From: Oscillospiraceae bacterium
GTDB lineage: Bacteria; Bacillota; Clostridia; Oscillospirales; QAMX01
Direction of reading: 5' to 3'
Length of the DNA stretch: 64,000 nt
Assembly: GCA_015067705.1 (NCBI GenBank)
Contig: SVLW01000001.1
Span: 72,653-136,652, forward strand
Every line of letters begins with the position of its first letter. Positions within the stretch are counted from its first letter, which is position 1. Below the pieces are notes generated by a model, which made no database searches, was not told the origin of the DNA, and saw nothing but the letters and a program-made list of their open reading frames with translations. The translations under genes and the position numbers were made by a program. Below are positions 39,668 through 48,984 of this stretch, one piece after another.

Positions 39668-40729
39668 ATGAAACGCTTATTTTCGCATCAACTAATCCGG
39701 CAGTTTTTACTCACGGCGGCGGTGTTTATCGTCTGCATTCTGATCTGTCATCTGTTGTCTTTGATTCATTCCGACAACAATCCCTTCGCCGTTCCGATCT
39801 TTATTCTGGGCGTTGCTCTGATTTCCCGTCTGACGTCCGGATATCTCTGGGGAATTGCGGCGTCGATTCTGGGGGTTGTCTGTGTCAATTATATGTTCAC
39901 CTATCCCTTCTGGGAGTTTGATCTGACGCTTTCCGGCTATCCGCTCACGTTTACAGTGATGCTTCTGGTGTCTTTGATCGTCAGCACGCTGACCACCCAG
40001 GTCAAGCGGCAGCAGCAGATGATGTACGATGCCCAGAGCGAGAGTATGCGGGCCAATCTGCTGCGGGCCATTTCCCACGATATCCGCACACCCCTGGCCT
40101 CCATTCTGGGCAGCAGCTCTGCCCTGCTGGAGCAGAAGGAGATGGCGGAGCAGGACAGAGACGAACTCCTGCGCAGCATTGCAAAGGATGCGCGCTGGCT
40201 GACCCGCGTGACGGAGAATCTCTTGTCAGTGACGAAATTCAGTACGGAGGGCGTCCGGCTTCATCTGACGGAGGAAGTGGTGGAGGAGATCGTCGGCAGC
40301 GCCATCCACAAATTCCGGAAAACCGATCCCGCGATCGCCATTCAGGTAGAGCGGCCGGACGAGATCCTGCTGGTGCCCATGGAGGCCACCCTGATCGAGC
40401 AGGTACTGTTGAATCTGTTGGAAAACGTGGTACACCACGGCGGCGGCGCCACGAAGATCACACTGCAGTTTGACGAGGAAGACGGGCGCATCTGCTTCCG
40501 GGTGCGGGACAATGGCCGCGGGATCGATCCCGCCAGACTCCCCTATTTATTTGACGGCAGCCTTCTGGGGCAGGACGGCAGAGGCAACGACGGCCGCCGC
40601 AACATGGGCATCGGTCTATCCGTCTGTCACACCATCATTGCTGCCCATGGCGGCGAAATGTCCGCCAGAAATCCCGATGACGGCGGCGCAGAAATCCTCT
40701 TCTGGCTGCCCATGACCCAGACCATGTAA
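39668..40729 (+). CDS. Sensor histidine kinase, KdpD C-terminal-like (DUF4118 + HisKA/HATPase)
   Basis: LLRAISHDIRTPLASILGSSSALLEQ...; N-terminal four-TM region; no N-terminal KdpD/Usp domains. Confidence 0.88.
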   Translation: MKRLFSHQLIRQFLLTAAVFIVCILICHLLSLIHSDNNPFAVPIFILGVALISRLTSGYLWGIAASILGVVCVNYMFTYPFWEFDLTLSGYPLTFTVMLLVSLIVSTLTTQVKRQQQMMYDAQSESMRANLLRAISHDIRTPLASILGSSSALLEQKEMAEQDRDELLRSIAKDARWLTRVTENLLSVTKFSTEGVRLHLTEEVVEEIVGSAIHKFRKTDPAIAIQVERPDEILLVPMEATLIEQVLLNLLENVVHHGGGATKITLQFDEEDGRICFRVRDNGRGIDPARLPYLFDGSLLGQDGRGNDGRRNMGIGLSVCHTIIAAHGGEMSARNPDDGGAEILFWLPMTQTM

Positions 40730-40745
40730 AAAAGGAGGCATCTTT

Positions 40746-41462
40746 ATGCAGATCAAAGATAAAATCCTGATTGTAGAGGATGACGAGGGCATTCTCCGAT
40801 ATCTGCACACCACGCTTCTGGCAAACGGCTATCAGGCGATTGTGGCCGCGGACGGCAGATCCGCCCTGGCGCTGGCCGCATCTCATTGCCCCACCTGTAT
40901 TCTTTTGGATCTGGGTCTGCCGGATATAGACGGCGGAGAGGTGATCCGGCAGATCAGACAGTGGAGCACCACGCCCATCATCGTCATCTCCGCCCGCAGC
41001 ACCGAGACCGACAAGGCAGAGGCTCTGGACACCGGCGCGGACGATTATCTCACAAAGCCTTTCGGCACCGTGGAGCTTCTGGCGCGCATCCGCACGGCCA
41101 TCCGTCATTCCAACAGTATGTCGGACCAGAACAGCATTGCACTCACCGGCACCTATGAGGTGGGCGAGCTTTTCATCGACTTCCGCAAGCACCGGGTCAG
41201 TCTGGGCAGTAAGGACATCAATCTGACCCCCAATGAATTCCGGATCGTTGCGTTGCTGGCCCGTCATGCGGGCCAGGTGCTGACCTATAAATCCATGCTG
41301 CACGAGCTCTGGGGTCCTGCCGCCAGCTCTGACAACAAGATCCTGCGGGTGCATATGGCCAATATCCGCCGGAAACTGGAGCCCAATCCCGATGAACCCC
41401 GGTACATTTTCACAGAAATCGGCGTCGGCTATCGCATGGCCGACAGCGAGGATCATATGTAA
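40746..41462 (+). CDS. Response regulator, KdpE/OmpR family
   Basis: MQIKDKILIVEDDEGILRYLHTTLLANGYQAIVAADGRSAL...LDLGLPDIDGGEVI. Confidence 0.92.
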   Translation: MQIKDKILIVEDDEGILRYLHTTLLANGYQAIVAADGRSALALAASHCPTCILLDLGLPDIDGGEVIRQIRQWSTTPIIVISARSTETDKAEALDTGADDYLTKPFGTVELLARIRTAIRHSNSMSDQNSIALTGTYEVGELFIDFRKHRVSLGSKDINLTPNEFRIVALLARHAGQVLTYKSMLHELWGPAASSDNKILRVHMANIRRKLEPNPDEPRYIFTEIGVGYRMADSEDHM

Positions 41463-41468
41463 AAAATT

Positions 41469-41494
41469 TGCCCCGCGGCAGATGCCGCGGGGCA
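41469..41494. terminator. Intrinsic terminator
   Basis: TGCCCCGCGGCA-GA-TGCCGCGGGGCA. Confidence 0.8.
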
Positions 41495-41502
41495 TTTTCC
41501 GA

Positions 41503-42093
41503 TCAAAGCATCGTGATTTTGATTTCCTTGCGGGGCAGCGGGGTGCGGTTCGGCAGGCCGTCGGGGGTATCGGCATAGCCCAGCGACAGGGCGCCGCAGA
41601 TGGTCTCGTCGCGGCCGAGACCCTTTGCCTCCAGACAGGCGCGGATGGTGGGATCCTCGTCCAGCCAGTGAAGCTGGTTGATCCAGCAGCTGCCCAGATC
41701 CAGGGCATTTGCCATAAGCATCATATTTTCCAGTGCGCAGGCGCTGTCCACCAGGGCATTGCCATACCCTTTTCGATTGGCCACCACGATCAAAACCGGT
41801 GCGTCATAATGGAACACATAGCCGCCCTTTTTGGACTGGCGGATCGAGTTGACCAGAGAGCTGTAGGTGGTCTCGTCGTACTCCATGGCGGCAAAGGCCC
41901 GCTCTGTCAGATCCCGGAGTTCGTCCAAAAGTACCTTATCCCGAATCACCAGAAAGTGCCAGCTCTGGTTATTGCCGCCGCTGGGCGCATGACAGGCGGC
42001 ATCCAGCACCGCATTCAGTTTTTCCTCCTCCACCGGTCGATCGGCAAAGCGCCGGGTGGAGCGGCGGGACTTGATAAACTGCAGCATATCCAT
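41503..42093 (-). CDS. Nitroreductase-family protein
   Basis: MDMLQFIKSRRSTRRFADRPVEEEKLNAVLDAACHAPSGGNNQSWHFLVI. Confidence 0.92.
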   Translation of the reverse strand: MDMLQFIKSRRSTRRFADRPVEEEKLNAVLDAACHAPSGGNNQSWHFLVIRDKVLLDELRDLTERAFAAMEYDETTYSSLVNSIRQSKKGGYVFHYDAPVLIVVANRKGYGNALVDSACALENMMLMANALDLGSCWINQLHWLDEDPTIRACLEAKGLGRDETICGALSLGYADTPDGLPNRTPLPRKEIKITML

Positions 42094-42248
42094 AGAGGAT
42101 TCTCCTTTTCCTTTTTTCTCATGATAGCAAAAAGCGTCCCGATTGTAAAGAAAAAGAACGTATGCGGATCAAAAACCGCATACGTTCTTTATTTCCCTTC
42201 TCTTGGATGTCTCTTCGTTCTATCCTGCAAGAAACCGTTACGGCGGAA

Positions 42249-43187
42249 TTATTTGCCCATAAATGCCAGAGCGGTCTCCTCGATGCCCTCTGCATCCAGC
42301 TTATAGTAGTGCAGCAGTTCATCATAGGGGCCGGAAGTGGCATACTCCTTGGGAACACCATGCATCTTCATGGGAACCGGATAATTCTCGGCGCAGACCT
42401 CTGCCACCAGAGTACCCAGACCGCCATGGACATAATGCTCTTCAACGGTCATGATGCGGCCGGTCTTCTTGGCGGCCATCAGGACGATCTCCTCGTCGAT
42501 GGGGCAGACGGTGGGCATACCGATGACCATAACGGAGACGCCCTTGGCCTCCATGGCCTCGGCGGCCTTCAGTGCCTCCACGGTGGTGGAACCGGTGGAG
42601 ATGATGGTCAGGTCGGTGCCGTCACGCAGCAGCTGGCCCTTGCCGATTTCGAACTCACGCTCGCCGTCCCAGAGTTCCGGGATGGGCGGGTTGCCGATCC
42701 GCATATAGACGGGGCCTTCGTGCTTCATCATGGCGACGGAAGCAGCGCGGATCTCATCCGGAGACTGGGGAGCCAGCACCACGACGCCGGGGATCATACG
42801 CATGATGGCATAGTCCTCCAGGGAGTGATGGGTAGCGCCCAGATCGGAATAGGTGAAACCGCCGTTACGGCCGACGATCTTCACGTTCTGGCGCATATAG
42901 CCCAGATCGTTACGGAACATCTCGTAGTTACGGCAGGTGACAAAGGGGGCGATGGCGCAGAACACCGGGATCTTGCCGGTGGTGGCCATACCGGCTGCAA
43001 CACCGGTGACACCCTGTTCCATGATACCAAACTCAAAATAACGCTCCGGATGTGCCTTGGCAAAATCCTTAAAGCCGGAGCTGCCGCCGCTGTCGGCGGA
43101 AAGAATGACAATACGCTCGTCGGTTTCGGCGATATCGGAAACGGCCTTACCGAATGCTTTTCTCGGATCCTTCAGTTCGCCTTTCAT
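42249..43187 (-). CDS. Transketolase, C-terminal (pyrimidine-binding) subunit
   Basis: AFGKAVSDIAETDERIVILSADSGGSSGF...FCAIAPFVTCRNYEMFRNDLGY; overlaps N-terminal subunit stop. Confidence 0.92.
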   Translation of the reverse strand: MKGELKDPRKAFGKAVSDIAETDERIVILSADSGGSSGFKDFAKAHPERYFEFGIMEQGVTGVAAGMATTGKIPVFCAIAPFVTCRNYEMFRNDLGYMRQNVKIVGRNGGFTYSDLGATHHSLEDYAIMRMIPGVVVLAPQSPDEIRAASVAMMKHEGPVYMRIGNPPIPELWDGEREFEIGKGQLLRDGTDLTIISTGSTTVEALKAAEAMEAKGVSVMVIGMPTVCPIDEEIVLMAAKKTGRIMTVEEHYVHGGLGTLVAEVCAENYPVPMKMHGVPKEYATSGPYDELLHYYKLDAEGIEETALAFMGK

Positions 43188-44044
43188 TCTGCCGCCTCCT
43201 CTACTTCTTTCTCAAGTTTTGCAATGGATGCATCCACTTCGGCGATCGCCGCGGCCAGTTCGTCGGCCTTGGGGGTCCAGTAGTGGTATGCTGCCTTATT
43301 CTCGGCGAAGGAAACGCCCTTGGACTTAACGGTGTGGGCAACGATGAGATTCGGCTTGCCCTTTTCAAGAGGCAGGGAATCAAGGGTCGCCACAACTTCT
43401 TCCATGTTGTTGCCGTCGATATCACGCACAGCCCAACCGAAAGCAGCGAAATGCTCGGCAATGGGGGTGAAGTTCATGACTTCTTCCACCTTACCGCTGA
43501 TCTGCAGACCGTTGAAGTCCACAAAAACCACCAGGTTGTCAAGGCCGTAATGAGCGGCCACAGCAGCAGCCTCCCAGTTGGAGCCTTCTGCCAGTTCGCC
43601 GTCGCCCATGACCACGAACACGCGGGAATCCTTGCCGTCGGCGCGCAGAGCCAGCGCCATACCGGAGGCGATGGACAGACCATGGCCCAGAGCGCCGGTG
43701 TTGGCCTCAACACCGGGGAGCTTATACATATCCGGATGGCCCGGGATCTTGGTCTTCAGGCTGCCATAGGTGTCCAGAACGGACTTGTCAAAGAAGCCTT
43801 TTTCTGCCAGCACGGCATACTGCACCATGCACTTATGACCGGCGGACAGGAGGAAACGGTCACGGTCGGCCCACTTGGGGTCTTCCGGACGCACCTTCAT
43901 GGTGTGGAAATAAAGAGCCGTCACGATGTCCAGGCAGGACATGGCACCGCCCAGGTGACCATGATCGCTGGCCTCCACCATACGCAGCACGTTGCGGCGG
44001 CTGCGGGCGGCCTGGAGCTCCAGAGTTTTAATGGCCTTGCTCAT
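43184..44044 (-). CDS. Transketolase, N-terminal (TPP-binding) subunit
   Basis: MVEASDHGHLGGAMSCLDIVTALYFHTM...GALGHGLSIASGMALAL...VVMGDGELAEGSNWEA. Confidence 0.93.
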   Translation of the reverse strand: MSKAIKTLELQAARSRRNVLRMVEASDHGHLGGAMSCLDIVTALYFHTMKVRPEDPKWADRDRFLLSAGHKCMVQYAVLAEKGFFDKSVLDTYGSLKTKIPGHPDMYKLPGVEANTGALGHGLSIASGMALALRADGKDSRVFVVMGDGELAEGSNWEAAAVAAHYGLDNLVVFVDFNGLQISGKVEEVMNFTPIAEHFAAFGWAVRDIDGNNMEEVVATLDSLPLEKGKPNLIVAHTVKSKGVSFAENKAAYHYWTPKADELAAAIAEVDASIAKLEKEVEEAAE

Positions 44045-44487
44045 TTCTGAGTAGCCTCCTTCTCATAATCATAGATGCGCTGGATCTTCGGCAGGGATCT
44101 GGACTGCGGATCGAAGGTGCAGCCGAGATACTCGTCCACCATCATCTTGGCCACTTCGATGCCGGTGACCTGTGCGCCCATGGTGATGATGTTGGCGCTG
44201 TTGGAGAGCTGTGCGCGCTGTGCCTGATAGACATTGTTCACGAGAGCGGCATAAGCGCCCGGAACCTTGTTGGCGGCGATGCAGACGCCGATACCGGTGC
44301 CGCAGAAGAGCATACCGCGCTCGCAGACGCCGGCGGCCACTTCCTCAGCCACCTTGATGGCGACGTTGGCATAGATGGGGTCGTCGCTGCCGTAGTCCAC
44401 GCACTCGTGGCCCTTGGCCTTTACATACTCCATAATGGTTGCCTTGAAAGCAGTAGCGTTGGGATCGCATCCGAATGCAATTTTCAT
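44041..44487 (-). CDS. RpiB/LacA/LacB-family sugar-phosphate isomerase (GCDPNA variant)
   Basis: MKIAFGCDPNATAFKATIMEYVKAKGHECVDYGSDDPIYANVAIKVAEEVAAG..GMLFCGTGIGVCIAANKV. Confidence 0.9.
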   Translation of the reverse strand: MKIAFGCDPNATAFKATIMEYVKAKGHECVDYGSDDPIYANVAIKVAEEVAAGVCERGMLFCGTGIGVCIAANKVPGAYAALVNNVYQAQRAQLSNSANIITMGAQVTGIEVAKMMVDEYLGCTFDPQSRSLPKIQRIYDYEKEATQK

Positions 44488-44540
44488 AAGAAAACCCCTC
44501 CAGTTCAGAAATATTTTATGGTTTGAAAAAACAACAGTTC

Positions 44541-44556
44541 ACTTGTATATACAAGT
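44541..44556. promoter_or_regulatory. Perfect 16-bp operator-like palindrome ACTTGTATATACAAGT
   Basis: Lies just downstream of a minus-strand promoter TTTACA-N17-TATGAT driving the rpiB-like/transketolase operon. Confidence 0.75.
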
Positions 44557-44753
44557 ATCTTTATCATAGCATACGCCGTCATATTTGTAAAGGGTTTTGG
44601 GGGAGAACGATAAAGATTTCCTGCTTTGGCTGCAAGTTTAAAAAGAGAAACTTGCAGAGACGGAAAACCGATTGACAGCGGGAAAAAAGATTGTTATCAT
44701 ATACTTATATATAGTGGCGGAATGTGATTCCGCAGAAAGGTGAGGACTTCCGT

Positions 44754-46076
44754 ATGCTGTTTCTGTCTATCGATTTCGGCACCTCTGCAGTGAAGCTTTC
44801 CATCGTGGATGAAAACGGGGAAACCCGCTGCTGGGCGAAAGAGAATTATCCGTATATCCTGCTCCCGGGTGAAAAGGTGGAGATGAATAAAAACGAGGTC
44901 TGGCGTGCCCTCTTTGCCGCCGCGGCCAAGCTGGATCCGGAGCTGCGCGCCAAGGTGGAGTATCTGTGCTATGACACCTTCTCCCCCTCCCCCGTGTTCT
45001 TAGACAAGGACGGCGATCTGGTGTATGAAAATATCATCACCCATATGGACCGCCGCAGCCGTCCCCAGACCGCCTTTATCGACCAGGTGGTTGGCAAGGA
45101 CAATTACATGAACATCTCCGGTATTTATCCCTTCCCCGGCGGATGCTCTGCCATGACCTATATCTGGTTCCTGCAGAATGAGCCGGATGTCTATAAGACC
45201 ACATACCGCGTGGGTCATATGCCCACCTATATTCACAAGCAGCTCACCGGCGAATGGATGGTGGACCTGGTGAACGCCTCCATGATGGGTCTTTATGAGA
45301 CCACCACCCAGAAGGGCTGGAGCGACGAGCTGATTCGTGAGTTCGGTCTGGACCGTTCCCTCTTTGGCGAGATCTATAACCCCGGCACCCGCCACGGTTC
45401 CCTGTTGCCCGAGATCGCAGAAAAGCTGGGCGTGAAGGCCGGCATCCCTGTGGCCGTGGGCACCAATGACGTGGCCGCCGCACAGATGGGCGCCCATAAC
45501 TCCAAGGCCGGTGAGATGATGAACACCACCGGTTCCAGCGAGATGGTCTCCATCCTGACGGACAAGCCCATCGTGAACCCCGAGTATTATCTCCGCAATT
45601 CCGCTCTCCCCGGCATCTGGCAGATCTATGCCACCACCGCCGGCGGCTTCGCCATCGACTGGTTCTATGACCAGCTGTGCCGCGAAATGACCAAGAAGGA
45701 ATTCTACGCTTATGTGGACCGCGTCATCGAGGAGTGCATGGACGATTATTCCGTCACCTTCGATCCCTACATGACCGGCGACCGTCAGAGTCTCGAGAAG
45801 AAGACCGGCGCATGGCACGGCCTGACGCTGGAGGCCACCCGCGACAAGATGCTGGCATCCATGCTCCGCAGCATGCAGGGCGTTCTCAAGAAGGCCATCG
45901 ACCAGGCCGCAGAGGTGCAGAAGCTTTCTTCCACCATCAAGATCTCCGGTGGTATGTCTACGCCCACTTACATCAAGCTGAAGCAGCATGAGATCCCGGG
46001 CTTTGACTTCGAGGTCGTGGACGACTGCCCGATCCTCGGCAACGTGGAACTTGTGAAGTACTATATGAACAAGTAA
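44754..46076 (+). CDS. FGGY-family carbohydrate kinase (xylulokinase-like)
   Basis: MLFLSIDFGTSAVKLSIVDENGETRCWAKENYP...GTNDVAAAQMGAHNSKAGEMMNTTGSSEM. Confidence 0.9.
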   Translation: MLFLSIDFGTSAVKLSIVDENGETRCWAKENYPYILLPGEKVEMNKNEVWRALFAAAAKLDPELRAKVEYLCYDTFSPSPVFLDKDGDLVYENIITHMDRRSRPQTAFIDQVVGKDNYMNISGIYPFPGGCSAMTYIWFLQNEPDVYKTTYRVGHMPTYIHKQLTGEWMVDLVNASMMGLYETTTQKGWSDELIREFGLDRSLFGEIYNPGTRHGSLLPEIAEKLGVKAGIPVAVGTNDVAAAQMGAHNSKAGEMMNTTGSSEMVSILTDKPIVNPEYYLRNSALPGIWQIYATTAGGFAIDWFYDQLCREMTKKEFYAYVDRVIEECMDDYSVTFDPYMTGDRQSLEKKTGAWHGLTLEATRDKMLASMLRSMQGVLKKAIDQAAEVQKLSSTIKISGGMSTPTYIKLKQHEIPGFDFEVVDDCPILGNVELVKYYMNK

Positions 46077-46091
46077 ATTCCGAAAACGCAT

Positions 46092-46135
46092 CCGCCTGTA
46101 TGAAGCAGAAATTGTCTTCATACAGGCGGTTTTGT
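46092..46135 (+). terminator. Intrinsic terminator of kinase gene
   Basis: CCGCCTGTATGAA...TTCATACAGGCGG-TTTTG. Confidence 0.8.
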
Positions 46136-46218
46136 TGTCATGATTTCCGGTATTTCCCCGAAAAACAGAAATCGTTCACAAAAAATTAACCATTTGTTCG
46201 GTATGGCGTGCTATGCTG

Positions 46219-46259
46219 AAACTCCCCTTTCCCCAGCTCACGGGGGCAAGGGGAGTTTT
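46219..46259 (+). terminator. Terminator-like hairpin in the ABC-transporter 5' region (possible attenuator)
   Basis: AAACTCCCCTTTCCCCAGCTCACGGGGGCAAGGGGAGTTTT. Confidence 0.6.
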
Positions 46260-46374
46260 GTTTCTGCCCGGCGCCTTTCTCACGGGGTATCCGGGACAAT
46301 CTTTGCTTCCCCTCCTCATCTCACGGAGGCCGGGATTTCTTTGCATATCCAAAAGGTTTTTGAAGGAGGCACAG

Positions 46375-47349
46375 ATGATTACACTGGAACATATCGAAAA
46401 AACATACCGTGTCGCCCGCCGCAACGCCGGCATGGGCGAGGCACTCCGCGCGCTCTTCCATCGGGAATACACCCTGATCCCCGCGCTGCAGGACGTTTCC
46501 TTTCAGGTGGCGGACGGGGAGATGGTGGGCTATATCGGCCCAAACGGCGCGGGCAAGAGCAGCACCATTAAGATCATGAGCGGCATCCTCCATCCCGACG
46601 GCGGAACGTGCGTCATTGACGGTCTGACGCCGTGGAAGAACCGGCGGGAGCACGTGCGGAATATCGGCGTGGTGTTCGGCCAGCGCTCCCAGCTCTGGTG
46701 GGATGTGCCGGTGATCGACTCGTTCGAGCTGATCCGGGATATCTATCAGGTGGACGCCGCGGCCTACCGCCGCAGTTATGAGGAACTGGTGACACTTCTG
46801 GGTCTGGGCGATATCGTACGCACCCCGGCACGACAGCTGAGTCTGGGACAGCGGATGCGCTGTGAGATCGCGGCCAGTCTCCTGCACGAGCCCAGGATCC
46901 TCTTCCTGGATGAGCCCACCATCGGCCTGGATGCCGTGTCAAAGCTGGCGGTGCGGGACTTTATCCGCAAAATCAATCAGGAGCGGGGCACCACCGTCAT
47001 TCTCACCACCCATGATATGCAGGATATCGAGGCTCTGACGGAACGGGTGCTTCTGATCGGCAAAGGAAAGATCCTCCTGGACGATACCCTGGATGCCCTG
47101 AAGGCCCGCAGTTCCCACACAAGACGGCTGCAGATCCGCTATACCGGCGCGCTTGCCGCCTGCCCGGCGGGTACGACGTTGGTGAGCCAGGAGGCGGGAC
47201 AGGCCGCCTTCTCCGTGGATACGGATGTCTGCCCGGTGTCCCGGGCCATTGAGGCGCTATCCCGACAGGTGGAGATCACCGACCTCACCGTGGAGAATAT
47301 CTCTGCGGAGGAACTGGTGGTATCCCTTTATGAGGAGTACGCCATATGA
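46375..47349 (+). CDS. ABC transporter ATP-binding protein
   Basis: GYIGPNGAGKSSTIKIMSGIL...LSLGQRMRCEIAASLLHEPRILFLDEPTIGLD. Confidence 0.93.
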   Translation: MITLEHIEKTYRVARRNAGMGEALRALFHREYTLIPALQDVSFQVADGEMVGYIGPNGAGKSSTIKIMSGILHPDGGTCVIDGLTPWKNRREHVRNIGVVFGQRSQLWWDVPVIDSFELIRDIYQVDAAAYRRSYEELVTLLGLGDIVRTPARQLSLGQRMRCEIAASLLHEPRILFLDEPTIGLDAVSKLAVRDFIRKINQERGTTVILTTHDMQDIEALTERVLLIGKGKILLDDTLDALKARSSHTRRLQIRYTGALAACPAGTTLVSQEAGQAAFSVDTDVCPVSRAIEALSRQVEITDLTVENISAEELVVSLYEEYAI

Positions 47350-48158
47350 AAGCCCTCGCTGCATACGGCAGCCTCTTCCGCATCCGCTTCAACTCCGGCA
47401 TTCAATACCGGGCGGCGGCTCTGGGCGGTGTGGCCACGCAGTTCGCCTGGGGATTTTTGAACATTCTTCTATACATGACCTTTTACCGGGAAAATCCGGA
47501 GGCATTCCCCATGTCGCTTGCCTCGGTGGTATCCTATATGTGGCTGCGGCAGGCATTTCTGATGCTTTTCGAGACCTGGCGCACAGAGCCGCAGATCATG
47601 GCCGCCATTCAGGACGGCGGCGTGGCATACGAGCTGGCACGGCCCATGGGGATCTATGGCGCGTGGTACACGCGGATCCTCTCCTCCCGCATTTCCGGGA
47701 TGCTTCTGCGGGCATGGCCGCTTTTACTGGTGGCATTTTGTCTGCCTGCGCCCTGGGGCATGACCCTGCCGGTGAGTCTTTCGGCGTTTGGCCTGTTTCT
47801 GCTGTCCCTGGTGCTGGGCACACTTTGTGCCGCGGCACTTGTGACGCTGATCCATGTACTGACGCTGGTGACCATGCAGCCACAGGGTGTACGCATGGCG
47901 TTTAATTCTCTGGCAGAGCTTTTAAGCGGTGCGTTGATTCCCCTCCCCTTCTTTCCGCCGGTCATCGCCCGCGTATTGGCGCTGACGCCCTTTGCCACCA
48001 CCATCAATGCGCCGCTGCGGATCTATAGCGGCGACCTGGCGGGCGCGGCCGCAGGACAGGCCATCGGATTACAGGCGTTCTGGCTGGTGGTGATGCTGGC
48101 GCTGGGGCATCTTTTGCTGCGGCGGGCACTGCGCCGCACGGTGATACAGGGAGGTTGA
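47346..48158 (+). CDS. ABC-2 type permease (DUF990-like)
   Basis: Polytopic membrane protein, coupled to ATPase stop. Confidence 0.85.
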   Translation: MKALAAYGSLFRIRFNSGIQYRAAALGGVATQFAWGFLNILLYMTFYRENPEAFPMSLASVVSYMWLRQAFLMLFETWRTEPQIMAAIQDGGVAYELARPMGIYGAWYTRILSSRISGMLLRAWPLLLVAFCLPAPWGMTLPVSLSAFGLFLLSLVLGTLCAAALVTLIHVLTLVTMQPQGVRMAFNSLAELLSGALIPLPFFPPVIARVLALTPFATTINAPLRIYSGDLAGAAAGQAIGLQAFWLVVMLALGHLLLRRALRRTVIQGG

Positions 48159-48161
48159 AGC

Positions 48162-48938
48162 ATGAGATTATACGGACGATACATTCTCATGCATCTGAAA
48201 AGCCAGATGCAGTATAAGGGATCTTTCTTCCTCCTGATCTTCAGTCAGTTCCTCACGGCCTTTTCCGCGCTGGCCTCGGTTTACTTTCTCATGCAGCGTT
48301 TCCACCGCATTGACGAATTCAGCTTTCAGGAGGTGCTCCTCTGCTTTGCCATTGTGCTGATGGCCTTCTCGCTGGCGGAGTGCTTTGCCCGGGGCTTTGA
48401 CCGCTTCCCGGCGGTTCTGGCAAACGGCGGATTCGACCGCATTCTGGTGCGGCCCCGCAGTACGGTATTACAGGTGCTGGGCAGTCAGGTGGAGTTCACC
48501 CGACTGGGCAGACTCTGTCAGGCCACGCTGGTATTCTGCTATGCCATTCCTGCCAGCGATGTGGTGTGGACGGCGGACCGGGTGCTTTTGCTGATCCTCA
48601 TGATCCTCTCCGGCGCCCTGGTATTCTTCGGGCTCTTCCTGATCTTCGCCGGGCTTTGCTTCTTCACGACGGAGGGGCTTGAGTTCATCAACATCTTCAC
48701 CGACGGCGGCCGGGAATTCGGCGCGTACCCGCTGTCGGTCTACGGGGACGGCGTTTTGAAATTCTTCACCTTTGTGATCCCGCTGGCCCTGGTGCAGTAT
48801 TACCCGCTTTTATATCTCACAGGCCGCAGCGATTCGCTGCTTCACGCCCTGTCGCCGCTCTTTGCGGGGGTATTCCTGCTCCCCTGTTTCCTGCTCTGGC
48901 GCATCGGCATCCGGCATTACCGCTCTACCGGATCGTAA
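48162..48938 (+). CDS. ABC-2 type permease (DUF990-like)
   Basis: MRLYGRYILMHLKSQMQYKGSFFLLIFSQFLTAF...; polytopic, adjacent to first permease. Confidence 0.85.
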   Translation: MRLYGRYILMHLKSQMQYKGSFFLLIFSQFLTAFSALASVYFLMQRFHRIDEFSFQEVLLCFAIVLMAFSLAECFARGFDRFPAVLANGGFDRILVRPRSTVLQVLGSQVEFTRLGRLCQATLVFCYAIPASDVVWTADRVLLLILMILSGALVFFGLFLIFAGLCFFTTEGLEFINIFTDGGREFGAYPLSVYGDGVLKFFTFVIPLALVQYYPLLYLTGRSDSLLHALSPLFAGVFLLPCFLLWRIGIRHYRSTGS

Positions 48939-48939
48939 G

Positions 48940-48976
48940 AAAAAAGAGCCCCGTTTTTTCAAAACGGGGCTCTTTT
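48940..48976. terminator. Intrinsic terminator (convergent)
   Basis: AAAAAGAGCCCCGTTTT-ttc-AAAACGGGGCTCTTTTT. Confidence 0.85.
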
Positions 48977-48984
48977 TCACACAC

